This document shows, piece after piece, positions 46,827 to 55,346 of a stretch of DNA of 64,000 nucleotides. Position numbers and translations under genes: made by a program. Position 1 is the stretch's first letter. Each line of letters starts with the position of its first letter. Source of the DNA: Planctomycetota bacterium (lineage in GTDB: Bacteria > Planctomycetota > Phycisphaerae > Phycisphaerales > SM1A02); assembly GCA_016872835.1 (NCBI GenBank), contig VGYX01000005.1, positions 95,128 through 159,127 on the forward strand, written 5' to 3'. Under the pieces are notes generated by a model. The model saw only the letters and a program-made list of their open reading frames with translations. It searched no databases and was not told the origin of the DNA.

Positions 46827-48497
46827 ATGAGCACCTTGCACGCCAGTCCGCATGCCGTGAGTCCCGAAAGGGGGGTCCTGGAGCGTCTGCACGCATGGGC
46901 GATCACGGTCGATCACAAGAAACTGGGCGTGATGTACATCGTGGCGGGACTGGTGTTCTTCGTGGTGGCTGGCCTCGAGGCTACGGCGATGCGCCTGCAG
47001 CTGATCAAGCCGCTGAACGACCTGCTCACGCCGCAGGGCTTCAACCAGATGTTCACCATGCATGGCACCACCATGGTGTTCCTGGTGGGCATGCCGATCC
47101 TGCTGGGCGTGGGCAACTACCTGGTGCCTCTGATGATCGGCGCGCGCGACATGGCGTTTCCGCGCCTGAACGCGTTCGGCTTCTGGCTCTTCATCTTCGG
47201 CGCGCTGCTGCTGTACTTCAGCTGGATCGCGGGCGACGGTCTCTACGGCGCGGGCGGCGCGCCTGACGTGGGCTGGTTCGCCTACTCGCCGTTGACCAGC
47301 AGGACCTTCAGCCGCGGCAACAGCACCGATTACTGGATCCTCGGCATCATGGTCAGCGGCTTCGGCAGCATGACCACGGCCATCAACTTCATGGCCACGA
47401 TCCTGTGCATGCGCTGCCCGGGCATGACGCTCATGCGCATGCCGTTGCTGGTGTGGATGATGCTGGTGGTGGCGGTGCTGGTGCTCACGGCCATCCCGGT
47501 GCTGACCGCCGCGCAGGTCATGCTGCTGCTCGATCGCACGCTGGGCGCGCACTTCTTCGACCCCCAGCAGCAGGGCAGCACCGTGCTGTGGCAGCACCTC
47601 TTCTGGTTCTTCGGGCACCCGGAGGTGTACATCCTGATCCTGCCACCCTTCGGCTTCATCAGCGAGATCGTGCCCGTGTTCAGCCGCAAGGTGATCTTCG
47701 GCTACGCGCTCATGGTGGCGGCGACCGTGGGCATCGGGTTCATCTCGCTGGGCGTGTGGGCGCACCACATGTTCGTGGTGGGACTGCCGCCATGGCTGAA
47801 CGCGCTCTTCGCCGCGAGCACCTTCCTGATCAGCGTGCCCACAGGCATCAAGATCTTCAACTGGCTGGGCACCATGTGGGGCGGTCGCATCCGCTTCGCG
47901 AGCCCCATGCTGTTCGCGTCGGGATTCCTCGGCATGTTCCTGATCGGGGGACTGACCGGCATCATGCTGGCGGTGGTACCGTTCACCCATCAGCTCAGCG
48001 ACAGCTACTTCGTGGTGGGGCACTTCCACTATGTGCTGTTCGGAGGCACGGTCTTCGCGATCTTCGGTGCGATCGCCTTCTGGTTCCCCAAGGTGACGGG
48101 CCGCATGATGAGCGAGCGCCTGAACGCCTGGAGCTTCTGGATCCTGCTGATCGGCTTCAACCTGGTCTTCCTGCCGATGCACTTCAGCGGCATGCTGGGC
48201 ATGCCTCGCCGCATCTACACCTATCAGCCGGGACGCGGCTTCGAGTTGTGGAACCTGATCAGCACGATCGGTGTGCCGGTGCAGATCGTGGGCGTGGGCC
48301 TGTTCGTATGCAGCATGGTGCGCGCGCTGGTGAAGGGCCCCGTGGCCGGGAACGATCCGTGGGACGCCTGGACACTGGAGTGGGCGACCACCAGCCCGCC
48401 ACCCGAGCACAACTTCGATCGCATTCCGGTCTGCACGAGTGCGCGTCCGCTGTGGGACCGCAAGAACCCGCAGGACCCCGACTGCAACTACGAGTGA
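46827..48497 (+). CDS. coxA: Cytochrome c oxidase subunit I
   Basis: The 556-residue heme-copper oxidase has 12 membrane helices and the signature elements HGTTMVFLVGMP, WQHLFWFFGHPEVYILILP (CuB His and cross-linked Tyr), HHMFVVG and HFHYVLFGG with heme ligands. The HPEVY glutamate marks the A-type proton pathway. It reduces oxygen to water and pumps protons. It starts 7 bp after coxB, and coxC follows after 3 bp. Confidence 0.97.
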   Translation: MSTLHASPHAVSPERGVLERLHAWAITVDHKKLGVMYIVAGLVFFVVAGLEATAMRLQLIKPLNDLLTPQGFNQMFTMHGTTMVFLVGMPILLGVGNYLVPLMIGARDMAFPRLNAFGFWLFIFGALLLYFSWIAGDGLYGAGGAPDVGWFAYSPLTSRTFSRGNSTDYWILGIMVSGFGSMTTAINFMATILCMRCPGMTLMRMPLLVWMMLVVAVLVLTAIPVLTAAQVMLLLDRTLGAHFFDPQQQGSTVLWQHLFWFFGHPEVYILILPPFGFISEIVPVFSRKVIFGYALMVAATVGIGFISLGVWAHHMFVVGLPPWLNALFAASTFLISVPTGIKIFNWLGTMWGGRIRFASPMLFASGFLGMFLIGGLTGIMLAVVPFTHQLSDSYFVVGHFHYVLFGGTVFAIFGAIAFWFPKVTGRMMSERLNAWSFWILLIGFNLVFLPMHFSGMLGMPRRIYTYQPGRGFELWNLISTIGVPVQIVGVGLFVCSMVRALVKGPVAGNDPWDAWTLEWATTSPPPEHNFDRIPVCTSARPLWDRKNPQDPDCNYE

Positions 48498-48500
48498 TCC

Positions 48501-49097
48501 ATGGAAGCCGTCCTGCACAACCCCGAGACATGGCGCCCGGGCCGCGGCAAGGTCGGCATGGCCAGCCTGATCGCGATGGAGAGCTTCTTCTTCGCGGGCT
48601 TCATCGTGGCGTACCTGTTCTACATCGGCAAGAGCGCGGTGGGACCGTATCCGCGCGAGGTGCTCGAGCTGAAGCCCGTGCTGTGGAACTCGGCCGCGCT
48701 GATAAGCAGTTCGTTCACGGTCATCGCCGCCGTGCGGGGCCTTGCGCGCGGCCGGATGGGCGCGATGCGTGTCTGGCTGCTGGCCACGATCCTGCTGGGC
48801 GGATGGTTCCTGTGGGGCACGTGGCTCGAGTGGCGCACCCTGATCTGGGACAGGGGGCTCACGATCCGCACGAACCTGTTTGGCACGACCTTCTACTCGC
48901 TGGTGGGGTTCCACGCGTTCCACGTGACGGTGGGGTTGCTGGCGCTGGCGCTGTTCTGGGTGCTGGCGCTGTTGGGCAGGCTCAAGCCCGCGCGTGACAC
49001 GCTGCGCTTCGAGCTGGTGAGCTGGTATTGGCACTTCGTCGACGTGGTGTGGATCTTCGTGTTCACGAGCGTCTACATCGTGGGGATGCGTGCATGA
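48501..49097 (+). CDS. coxC: Cytochrome c oxidase subunit III
   Basis: The 198-residue protein has five membrane helices and the family pattern MESFFFAGFIVAYLF at the start, GFHAFHVTVGLLALALF and WYWHFVDVVWIFVF near the end. The five-helix length is typical of caa3-type subunit III. It supports oxidase stability and proton uptake. The stop overlaps the next gene by ATGA. Confidence 0.94.
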   Translation: MEAVLHNPETWRPGRGKVGMASLIAMESFFFAGFIVAYLFYIGKSAVGPYPREVLELKPVLWNSAALISSSFTVIAAVRGLARGRMGAMRVWLLATILLGGWFLWGTWLEWRTLIWDRGLTIRTNLFGTTFYSLVGFHAFHVTVGLLALALFWVLALLGRLKPARDTLRFELVSWYWHFVDVVWIFVFTSVYIVGMRA

Positions 49098-49909
49098 GTG
49101 GTGGCCCGCCCGAGCGCCTTGAGATGCCGTACCTGCGCGGCATTCCGCTTCCGACCAGCGGCCCACTGTGGGCGGGCTTCGGCGTGACGATGGTCTTCGC
49201 GGGTCTGGTCACGCACTGGATGGTCAGTCTGGTCGGCGCGGTCAGCGCGGTGGCGGGCTTCCTCGCGTGGGGGCTTGCGTGCTTCCCGGAGGAGTCGCTG
49301 GAGGAGTTGCCGAAGGGCAGCGAAGCGATCGATGCGGCGCCCCAGTTGGCGCGCAAGTCGAACGCCGAGCGCCTCGTCCTGCCTGCCGAAATGCATCCAT
49401 ATGGCAGCGGTGTCCGTGGCGGTCTGATCGGTGGCGTCGCGATGGCCGTGGCGGCGGTGGCGTGGGGCGTGCTGCGCGAGGGCAGCGTGTGGCTTCCGAT
49501 CAATCTGCTCGCCGGCGTGTTCCTTCCAAGCGTGGACGCGGAGGACGTGCAGACGCTGAAGACCTTCCAGGGGGGCGTCTTCGCGATCGCGTGCGGCATC
49601 CACCTGGTGGCCAGCGTGTTCATCGGCCTGCTCTACACGGTCACGCTGCCGATGATGCCGCGCCGGCCGCTGCTCATGGGCGGCGTGCTGGGTCCTGTGC
49701 TGTGGACGGGCATCCTGTACGCCACGGTCGGCGTCGTGAATCCCGCGCTCGAGCGTTTCATCTCGTGGCCGTGGTTCTTCGTCAGTCAGGTCGCGTTCGG
49801 TCTGGTATGCGGCGTGGTGGTCTCGCGTTCGCGCCGCATTCGCACCATGGTGAACTGGTCGGTGACGGAGCGTCTGGGTCTGGAGCGCAGCGAGGGAGGC
49901 GGTCGATGA
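49094..49909 (+). CDS. Membrane protein of unknown function in the oxidase cluster
   Basis: The 271-residue product has two N-terminal membrane helices (about 27-60), a soluble stretch, then four to five more helices (about 113-250). The start sits where a small subunit IV gene lies in many caa3 clusters, and the N-terminal helices could serve that purpose, but the family is not recognised. ATGA overlaps connect it to coxC and to the diheme cytochrome gene, so it is made with the oxidase. A role as an accessory subunit is inference. Confidence 0.65.
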   Translation: MSGGPPERLEMPYLRGIPLPTSGPLWAGFGVTMVFAGLVTHWMVSLVGAVSAVAGFLAWGLACFPEESLEELPKGSEAIDAAPQLARKSNAERLVLPAEMHPYGSGVRGGLIGGVAMAVAAVAWGVLREGSVWLPINLLAGVFLPSVDAEDVQTLKTFQGGVFAIACGIHLVASVFIGLLYTVTLPMMPRRPLLMGGVLGPVLWTGILYATVGVVNPALERFISWPWFFVSQVAFGLVCGVVVSRSRRIRTMVNWSVTERLGLERSEGGGR

Positions 49910-50589
49910 TGCGAGCGGCATGCTTGCTTGCGGGTGTCGCGCTGATCGCGGCGTGTGGCGAGGTGCCCTTGAACAAGGCGGGGCGCGATGACGCGGCCGC
50001 CGCGGTGCCGCCCACCTGGTCCGCGCTGTATGCGACGCACTGCGCCGGTTGCCACGGTGCCGACGGAACGCTCGGGCCCGCGCGACCGATGCGGGACGCT
50101 GCGTACTTGGCCACGGTGCCCCGAAATCGCCTGATCGAAGTCGTCGCGGCCGGCCAGGGGGTCCTGATGCCGGCGCTTGCGCAGTCAAAGGGCGGTGCGG
50201 TGCCGGACGCGGATCTGGTGCGATTGGTCGATGGCATGCTTGCGGAGTGGGGCAAGAGTGGGAAGGCCCTGGCGGTCGCGTGGAGCGGTCCACTGGGCGA
50301 CGCCTCACGCGGTGCCACGACCTATGCGACCTTCTGCCAGACTTGCCACGGTGCGGCCGACGGCCGTACGCCTGGCACGCGTGGAAGCGTGAGCGATCCG
50401 AACTATCTGCGCCTCGTGAGCGATCAGGCGCTTCGCAGCGCGATTCTTTTCGGCCGTGCGGACCTCGGGGGCACCTGCAACGGCCCCTACCCGGGTCAGG
50501 CGACGAATCGAGCGCTTCGTGCCGACGAGGTTTCGGATGTGGTCGCATTTCTTGCCGCGCGTCGGCCTAGCATCGGGAGGAAGCCATGA
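49906..50589 (+). CDS. Diheme cytochrome c lipoprotein
   Basis: Signal plus lipobox (LIAAC, Cys17) and two heme-binding CxxCH motifs, CAGCH and CQTCH, in two tandem cytochrome c domains; 227 residues. It would be anchored in the inner membrane facing the periplasm and carry electrons between the bc-type complex and the oxidase encoded around it. ATG 49906 overlaps the previous stop; the next codon is also ATG (49909). The stop overlaps the Rieske gene. Confidence 0.85.
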   Translation: MMRAACLLAGVALIAACGEVPLNKAGRDDAAAAVPPTWSALYATHCAGCHGADGTLGPARPMRDAAYLATVPRNRLIEVVAAGQGVLMPALAQSKGGAVPDADLVRLVDGMLAEWGKSGKALAVAWSGPLGDASRGATTYATFCQTCHGAADGRTPGTRGSVSDPNYLRLVSDQALRSAILFGRADLGGTCNGPYPGQATNRALRADEVSDVVAFLAARRPSIGRKP

Positions 50590-51119
50590 GTGAAGGATGT
50601 GCACAGTGTCAGGGTGGCTGTGACGGTGAGAAGCCCTCGCGCCGCGGCGTGATGTTCAAGATCGGCGCCGGCCTGATGGGTGTGGGGACCGTGCTGGCCA
50701 GCGTGCCGCTGGCTGGCGCACTTGTGGCGCCAGGATTCGTGCGAGACGGTGACACCTGGGTCGATCTGGGGGCGACATCCGACTATCCGGAGGGCGAGAC
50801 GCGCCTCGCGAAGTTCACCCTGCCCGGATCGAATCCCAACGACGGTGAGACAAGCCGAACCGCGGCGTGGGTACGCAGCATGTCGGGTGGCGGCTTTCAG
50901 GTCTTTGCCGTGAATTGCGCGCATCTCGGGTGTCCCGTGAAGTGGTTCCAGCAGAGCCGCCTGTTCATGTGTCCGTGCCACGGAGGCGTGTACTACGAGG
51001 ACGGCAGTCGAGCGAGTGGTCCGCCGCCGCGGGGACTCTTCGAGTATCAGAGCAAGGTCGAGAATGGTCGCCTGTTCATCGCGGCAGGCCGACTTCCCGG
51101 TCTGCAGGAGAGCACATGA
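50586..51119 (+). CDS. qcrA: Rieske iron-sulfur protein of a bc-type complex
   Basis: The 177-residue protein has a membrane anchor (about 24-46) and the [2Fe-2S] binding motifs CAHLGC and CPCHGG, at normal separation. It moves electrons from quinol at the Qo site to a cytochrome c. A GGGAGG ribosome site lies upstream. It overlaps the diheme gene and the cytochrome b gene by 4 bp each. An N-terminal Cys cluster (CAQCQGGC, residues 5-12) is unusual. Confidence 0.93.
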   Translation: MSEGCAQCQGGCDGEKPSRRGVMFKIGAGLMGVGTVLASVPLAGALVAPGFVRDGDTWVDLGATSDYPEGETRLAKFTLPGSNPNDGETSRTAAWVRSMSGGGFQVFAVNCAHLGCPVKWFQQSRLFMCPCHGGVYYEDGSRASGPPPRGLFEYQSKVENGRLFIAAGRLPGLQEST

Positions 51120-52615
51120 TGCTGCGTTGGCTGCGATCCATCATCGGCTGGACCGAGGAACGCTCGGGTGCCGTGGCGTTCGTGGCGCCGATCATGACGC
51201 ATCGTGTGCCTCGCGACGCGAAGTGGTGGTACGTGTTCGGCAGTGCGACGCTGATGTTCTTCTCGATCCAGTTGGTGAGCGGAGTCCTGCTGGCGACGCT
51301 GTACGCCCCGAGTGCGGCGGACGCGTACCAGAGCCTCATCTACATCGACAATCAGGTTCCTTTGGGCTGGATGCTTCGCGCCATCCACGGATGGTCGAGC
51401 AACGCGATGGTGCTCATGGTGGTGGTGCACATGAGTCAGGTGTTCCTGCATGCGAGCTTCAAGTATCCGCGCGAGCTCACGTGGATGGTCGGTGTCCTGC
51501 TCTTGTTCTGCACGCTGGCGCTCGCCTTCACGGGGCAGATCATGCGGTGGGATCAGGATGCGTACTGGGGCCTGGGCATCGGTGCGAGCATCGTGGATCG
51601 CGTGCCCGTCATCGGCAACACGCTGCGAGGCATCCTGCTTGGTGGACCGTACATCGGCGGAGCCACGCTCAGCCGCTTCTTCGCGCTGCATGTGTTCGTG
51701 CTGCCTGGGATCACGATCGCGCTGGTCGGGTTGCACCTTGCCCTGATCCTCAAGGGAGGCATCAGCGAGATGCCGAAGCCGGGCATGGTGGTCGATCCGG
51801 CGACCTACCGGAAGGGTTACGAGGAGCGCGTGCATCGCACCGGCGTGCCGTTCTGGCCCGATGCGGCGCAGCGTGACATGGTGTTCTGCGGACTGGCGCT
51901 GATCGTTCTGATCGGACTGGCGGCCTTCTACGGTCCATTCGGCCCCAACGGCAACCCGGACCCCTCCAACATCGACGCAAATCCCCGCCCTGACAGCGCG
52001 TTTCTCTGGATCTTCGCGGCGCTGGCGTTGCTGCCACCCCAGATCGAGACATTCCTGCTGCTGGCGGCGCCGCCGGTGATCGTGCTTTTCATGCTGGCGA
52101 TTCCACTGCTCTCAAATCGCGGTGAGCGCGCGCCCACACGACGACCGCTGGCGGTGATCGCGTCGCTGGCGGTGGCGGTTGCGCTGGTCTCGCTCACCTG
52201 GCTTGGTGTCTCGAGTTCATGGAGTCCGGTGATGACCGCCTGGACCGCCACGCCCGCGCCAGTGTCGCTGGTGAAGCGCCTCACGCCGCTGCAAATGCAG
52301 GGGGCGCTGGTGTTGCAGTATCAGCAGTGCCGCAACTGTCATGCCATCGATGGCGCCGGCGGCGAGCGCGGGCCTGATCTGGTGGATGTGGGAAGCCGAC
52401 TGAGCTGGGACCAGCTCGTGCGACAGGTGCAGCAGGGCGGCGGCAACATGCCGGCCTACGGGAAGACGCTCTCCAGCGCCGAGACCGTTGCAGTGGTCGC
52501 GTTCCTTCAGCAGTGTCGTGTGGATGGACAGCCTGCCGCGAGCATCCCGGGTGCACTGGAGCGCGCCCGCACAAGCGATCTTGCGCCGGTGGCCACACCT
52601 TCAGCGAGCGAGTGA
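51116..52615 (+). CDS. Cytochrome b fused to a C-terminal cytochrome c
   Basis: The 499-residue protein has cytochrome b with heme ligand pairs spaced H-x13-H (in IHGWSSNAMVLMVVVH) and H-x14-H (FALHVFVLPGITIALVGLH), the spacing of the b6 type. A subunit IV-like part follows, where the Qo-site PEWY motif reads PDSA at residues 292-295. A monoheme cytochrome c domain (CRNCH) forms the C-terminus (about 395-480). It would be the core of a menaquinol/cytochrome c reductase. The gene overlaps Rieske by ATGA. Confidence 0.9.
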   Translation: MMLRWLRSIIGWTEERSGAVAFVAPIMTHRVPRDAKWWYVFGSATLMFFSIQLVSGVLLATLYAPSAADAYQSLIYIDNQVPLGWMLRAIHGWSSNAMVLMVVVHMSQVFLHASFKYPRELTWMVGVLLLFCTLALAFTGQIMRWDQDAYWGLGIGASIVDRVPVIGNTLRGILLGGPYIGGATLSRFFALHVFVLPGITIALVGLHLALILKGGISEMPKPGMVVDPATYRKGYEERVHRTGVPFWPDAAQRDMVFCGLALIVLIGLAAFYGPFGPNGNPDPSNIDANPRPDSAFLWIFAALALLPPQIETFLLLAAPPVIVLFMLAIPLLSNRGERAPTRRPLAVIASLAVAVALVSLTWLGVSSSWSPVMTAWTATPAPVSLVKRLTPLQMQGALVLQYQQCRNCHAIDGAGGERGPDLVDVGSRLSWDQLVRQVQQGGGNMPAYGKTLSSAETVAVVAFLQQCRVDGQPAASIPGALERARTSDLAPVATPSASE

Positions 52616-52617
52616 AC

Positions 52618-54861
52618 ATGGCTGGCGGGTCGGGCATCGCGACCGGCTGGGACATGCAGCCCGGATCGGTCGTGGCGCTTGCGATCGTGCTGGCGATCTA
52701 TCTGCGTGGCTGGGTGCGACTTCGGCGCGCGGAACCATGGAGGTGGGGGATCGGGCGAGCCGCCTGCTTCGTGGCGGGACTTGGGGCGATCGCCGTGGCG
52801 CTGTGGTCGCCGCTGGATGGACTTGGAGCGTGGCTGCTGTCCGCGCACATGGCGCAGCACTTCCTGCTGTCGATGGTGGCGCCGCCGCTCCTCCTGCTCG
52901 GTTGGCCCTTCCAGCCGATCCTGAACGGGATGCCGCGTTGGGCATCGCGGGATCTGCTGGGTCCGTTCCTTGGCTGGCCTGCGGCGCAACGCGTGGCGCG
53001 TGCGCTGGTGTATCCGCCTGTTGCGTGGGCCCTCGCGATCGCCGCAACCTTCGCGTGGCACCTTCCACCGGCTTACGAGTGGGCGCTGGCGGAGCCGTGG
53101 GCGCATGCACTTGAGCACGCGTGCTTTCTTTGGACGGGGATCCTGTTCTGGTGGCCAGTGGTCGAGCCGTGGCCTTGGCGTGGCCGTTGGCCGCGTTGGG
53201 CGATGGCGTTCTACCTGCTGATCGCCGATGTCGCGAACACGGCGCTGGCGGCGGTGCTGGCGTTCGCGTCGGCGCCGGTCTACCGCGTGTACGAGGCGAC
53301 CGCACCGGCGCTTGGCGTCTCGGCGCTGGTCGACCAGCAGCGTGCCGCCGCGATCATGTGGCTGCCCGGGTCGCTCGTGTTTCTGGTGCCGGCGTTCGTG
53401 CTGATGGTGCGTGCGCTGTCGCCCAGACGCGCCACGCGACCGATCGCGTTGCCGGTGATGCAGCCGCGTGCGCGTCAAACGCCGTGGGACGCCACGCGTC
53501 TGCCGGTGGTCGGACCGATCCTTCGAAGTGCGCGTGGTCGCCTCGCGGTGCGCTTCGTGGTGCTCGCGCTCGCCATGCTGGTGGTGCTGGACGGACTGCT
53601 CGGGCCGCGCGAAGCGGCGACCAATCTGTCGGGAACGTGGCCGTGGACGCACTGGCGCGGGCTGGCCGCGGTGTCGGTGCTCGCGGTGGGCAACGTGGCC
53701 TGCATGAGTTGCCCGCTGATCGCGCCACGATCGCTGCTGCGACGGTGGATCGTGCCGCGATGGCGCTGGCCGGCTCGACTGCGCGGCAAGTGGCTGGTCA
53801 CGGCACTGATCGTGGCGTGGCTGGTCGCGTATGAGGCCGTGGCGTGGTGGGATTCGGCGGCCGCGACGGCGTGGCTGATCCTTGGATTGCTCGCCCTCGC
53901 CACGCTGGTGGATCTGCTGTTCGAGGGTTCGTCGTTCTGTCAGTGGATGTGTCCCATCGGTCAGTGGAACATGTCGATGAGCGTGGCCGCACCGACGCAG
54001 GTGCGCGCCTTGGATCCCGCGGTGTGCGCGCGTTGCACCACCCAGGACTGCCTTCGCGGCGGGCCGCTCGGCAATGGATGCGGCACGTCGCTGTTCCTGC
54101 CTCGCAAGGGTGGCGCGATGGACTGCACCGCGTGTCTCGACTGCGTGACGGCATGTCCGCATGACAACGCGGGGATGGTGGCTGCGGTGCCTTTCGAGGA
54201 GCACCAGCGGGAGGAGGTTCGCTCGGGCATCGGCTTCTGGCCGCGCCGTGCCGACCTCTCCGCGTTGCTGCTGGCGCTTGCGGCTGGCGGTGTGGTGAAC
54301 GCGCTGCTGATGACGGAGCCGGCGGTGGCGGCCGTGCAGCGCGCGATGCCCGACTGGAATCCCGCGTGGCGGGCGGTCGCGGCGACGCTTGGCTGCATGG
54401 GGGTGGTCGCCGCGCTTCCGGTGCTTGCGGCCGCGCTCGGGTCGCGTCTGCGCGCCGAACCGATGCGCGAGCGGCTCGCGCGACTCGTCGCCGATCTGTG
54501 GCCGATCGGCGTGGCCGTGTGGCTGGTGCACTTCGGCTTCCATCTGGTGACCGGGTGGCGTTCCGCGTGGCCGCCGCTCCAGCGGGCGGCGTCGGACGGC
54601 CTGTCGATCGACCTCGGTGCGCCGCAGTGGGCCGCGCATTGCTGCGCCAGCGCGCCGCCGTGGCTCATGCCTGCCATGCTGCTCGTCGCGTCGGTGGCAC
54701 TGGCGATCACGCTGCAGCGCGTCCATCGGCGCACGGCCGCGCTGCATGGTGTGCGGGTTGCACTGTGTCTTGGCGTGGACGTGCTTGTGGCGCTTGCCTG
54801 GTGGGCGTTGATCGCGTGGATCGTGCTGCAGCCGATGCAGATGCGAGGCTTGCTCGCATGA
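52618..54861 (+). CDS. CtaG-like oxidase assembly domain fused to a polyferredoxin membrane protein
   Basis: The 747-residue protein joins two families. Residues 1-270 resemble Caa3_CtaG, a six- to seven-helix oxidase-assembly membrane protein (for example LSAHMAQHFLLSMVAPPLLLL). The rest has NapH/CcoG-like features: CMSCP (362-366), CQWMCP (441-446), CARC near 470 and a CTACLDCVTACP cluster (503-514, CX2CX2CX3CP), suggesting two [4Fe-4S] centres, followed by more helices. CcoG-type proteins reduce copper for oxidase assembly, so the fusion may combine CuB delivery and copper reduction (inference). It overlaps the next gene by ATGA. Confidence 0.82.
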   Translation: MAGGSGIATGWDMQPGSVVALAIVLAIYLRGWVRLRRAEPWRWGIGRAACFVAGLGAIAVALWSPLDGLGAWLLSAHMAQHFLLSMVAPPLLLLGWPFQPILNGMPRWASRDLLGPFLGWPAAQRVARALVYPPVAWALAIAATFAWHLPPAYEWALAEPWAHALEHACFLWTGILFWWPVVEPWPWRGRWPRWAMAFYLLIADVANTALAAVLAFASAPVYRVYEATAPALGVSALVDQQRAAAIMWLPGSLVFLVPAFVLMVRALSPRRATRPIALPVMQPRARQTPWDATRLPVVGPILRSARGRLAVRFVVLALAMLVVLDGLLGPREAATNLSGTWPWTHWRGLAAVSVLAVGNVACMSCPLIAPRSLLRRWIVPRWRWPARLRGKWLVTALIVAWLVAYEAVAWWDSAAATAWLILGLLALATLVDLLFEGSSFCQWMCPIGQWNMSMSVAAPTQVRALDPAVCARCTTQDCLRGGPLGNGCGTSLFLPRKGGAMDCTACLDCVTACPHDNAGMVAAVPFEEHQREEVRSGIGFWPRRADLSALLLALAAGGVVNALLMTEPAVAAVQRAMPDWNPAWRAVAATLGCMGVVAALPVLAAALGSRLRAEPMRERLARLVADLWPIGVAVWLVHFGFHLVTGWRSAWPPLQRAASDGLSIDLGAPQWAAHCCASAPPWLMPAMLLVASVALAITLQRVHRRTAALHGVRVALCLGVDVLVALAWWALIAWIVLQPMQMRGLLA

Positions 54862-55346
54862 ACCGCCGAACGCGAGCGTGGGTGGCATGGATCGTGCTGC
54901 TTGGTGTCACGCGTTTCGGGTGGGCCGACGGTGGCGTGCCAGTGCTGGTGGTCAAGGCCGGCGACCGCAGCTGGACCTTGATGGTGCGTCCAGCGCAGCC
55001 GACGGTCGGCCCCGTGGAACTCGATCTGCTCGGCCCCGCCGGATCCGGCGCCGTGCTTGAAATGCGCGAGCAGGACGGGCCATGGGAGGCGCTCTCGTTC
55101 GAGGCAGGCGCGGATCCGCGCGTCATGCACGCGCGCGCAACGCTGGGACGGCCGGGTGCCTGCGAGTTCCGTCTTCGGATCGGCGCTCAGGCTGCGCCTG
55201 CCTTGGCCCGCATCGAGGTGTCGGAGCGCCCTGGCGCGGCGACGACACAATGGCCGTGGATCCTCGCTTGGATTCCGATGGTCGGCGCACTATGGCTGCG
55301 CTCGCGTGCGATCCGCGCACGGCCCTACACTGCGCCGCACGCATGA
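54858..55346 (+). CDS. FixH/YtkA-like periplasmic domain protein
   Basis: The 162-residue protein has an N-terminal signal or anchor helix (about 7-23), a beta-sandwich-like domain containing QPTVGPVELDLLGPAG, a pattern seen in FixH/YtkA-like proteins, and a second membrane helix near 136-150. Such proteins lie next to cytochrome oxidase assembly genes. It overlaps both the CtaG fusion and the kinase-like gene (ATGA). The family assignment is tentative. Confidence 0.6.
   Translation: MNRRTRAWVAWIVLLGVTRFGWADGGVPVLVVKAGDRSWTLMVRPAQPTVGPVELDLLGPAGSGAVLEMREQDGPWEALSFEAGADPRVMHARATLGRPGACEFRLRIGAQAAPALARIEVSERPGAATTQWPWILAWIPMVGALWLRSRAIRARPYTAPHA

Noticed and set aside
46689..49166. 825-codon open frame opposite coxA/coxC
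   Set aside because: Gln/His/Arg-rich antisense frame of three certain oxidase genes.
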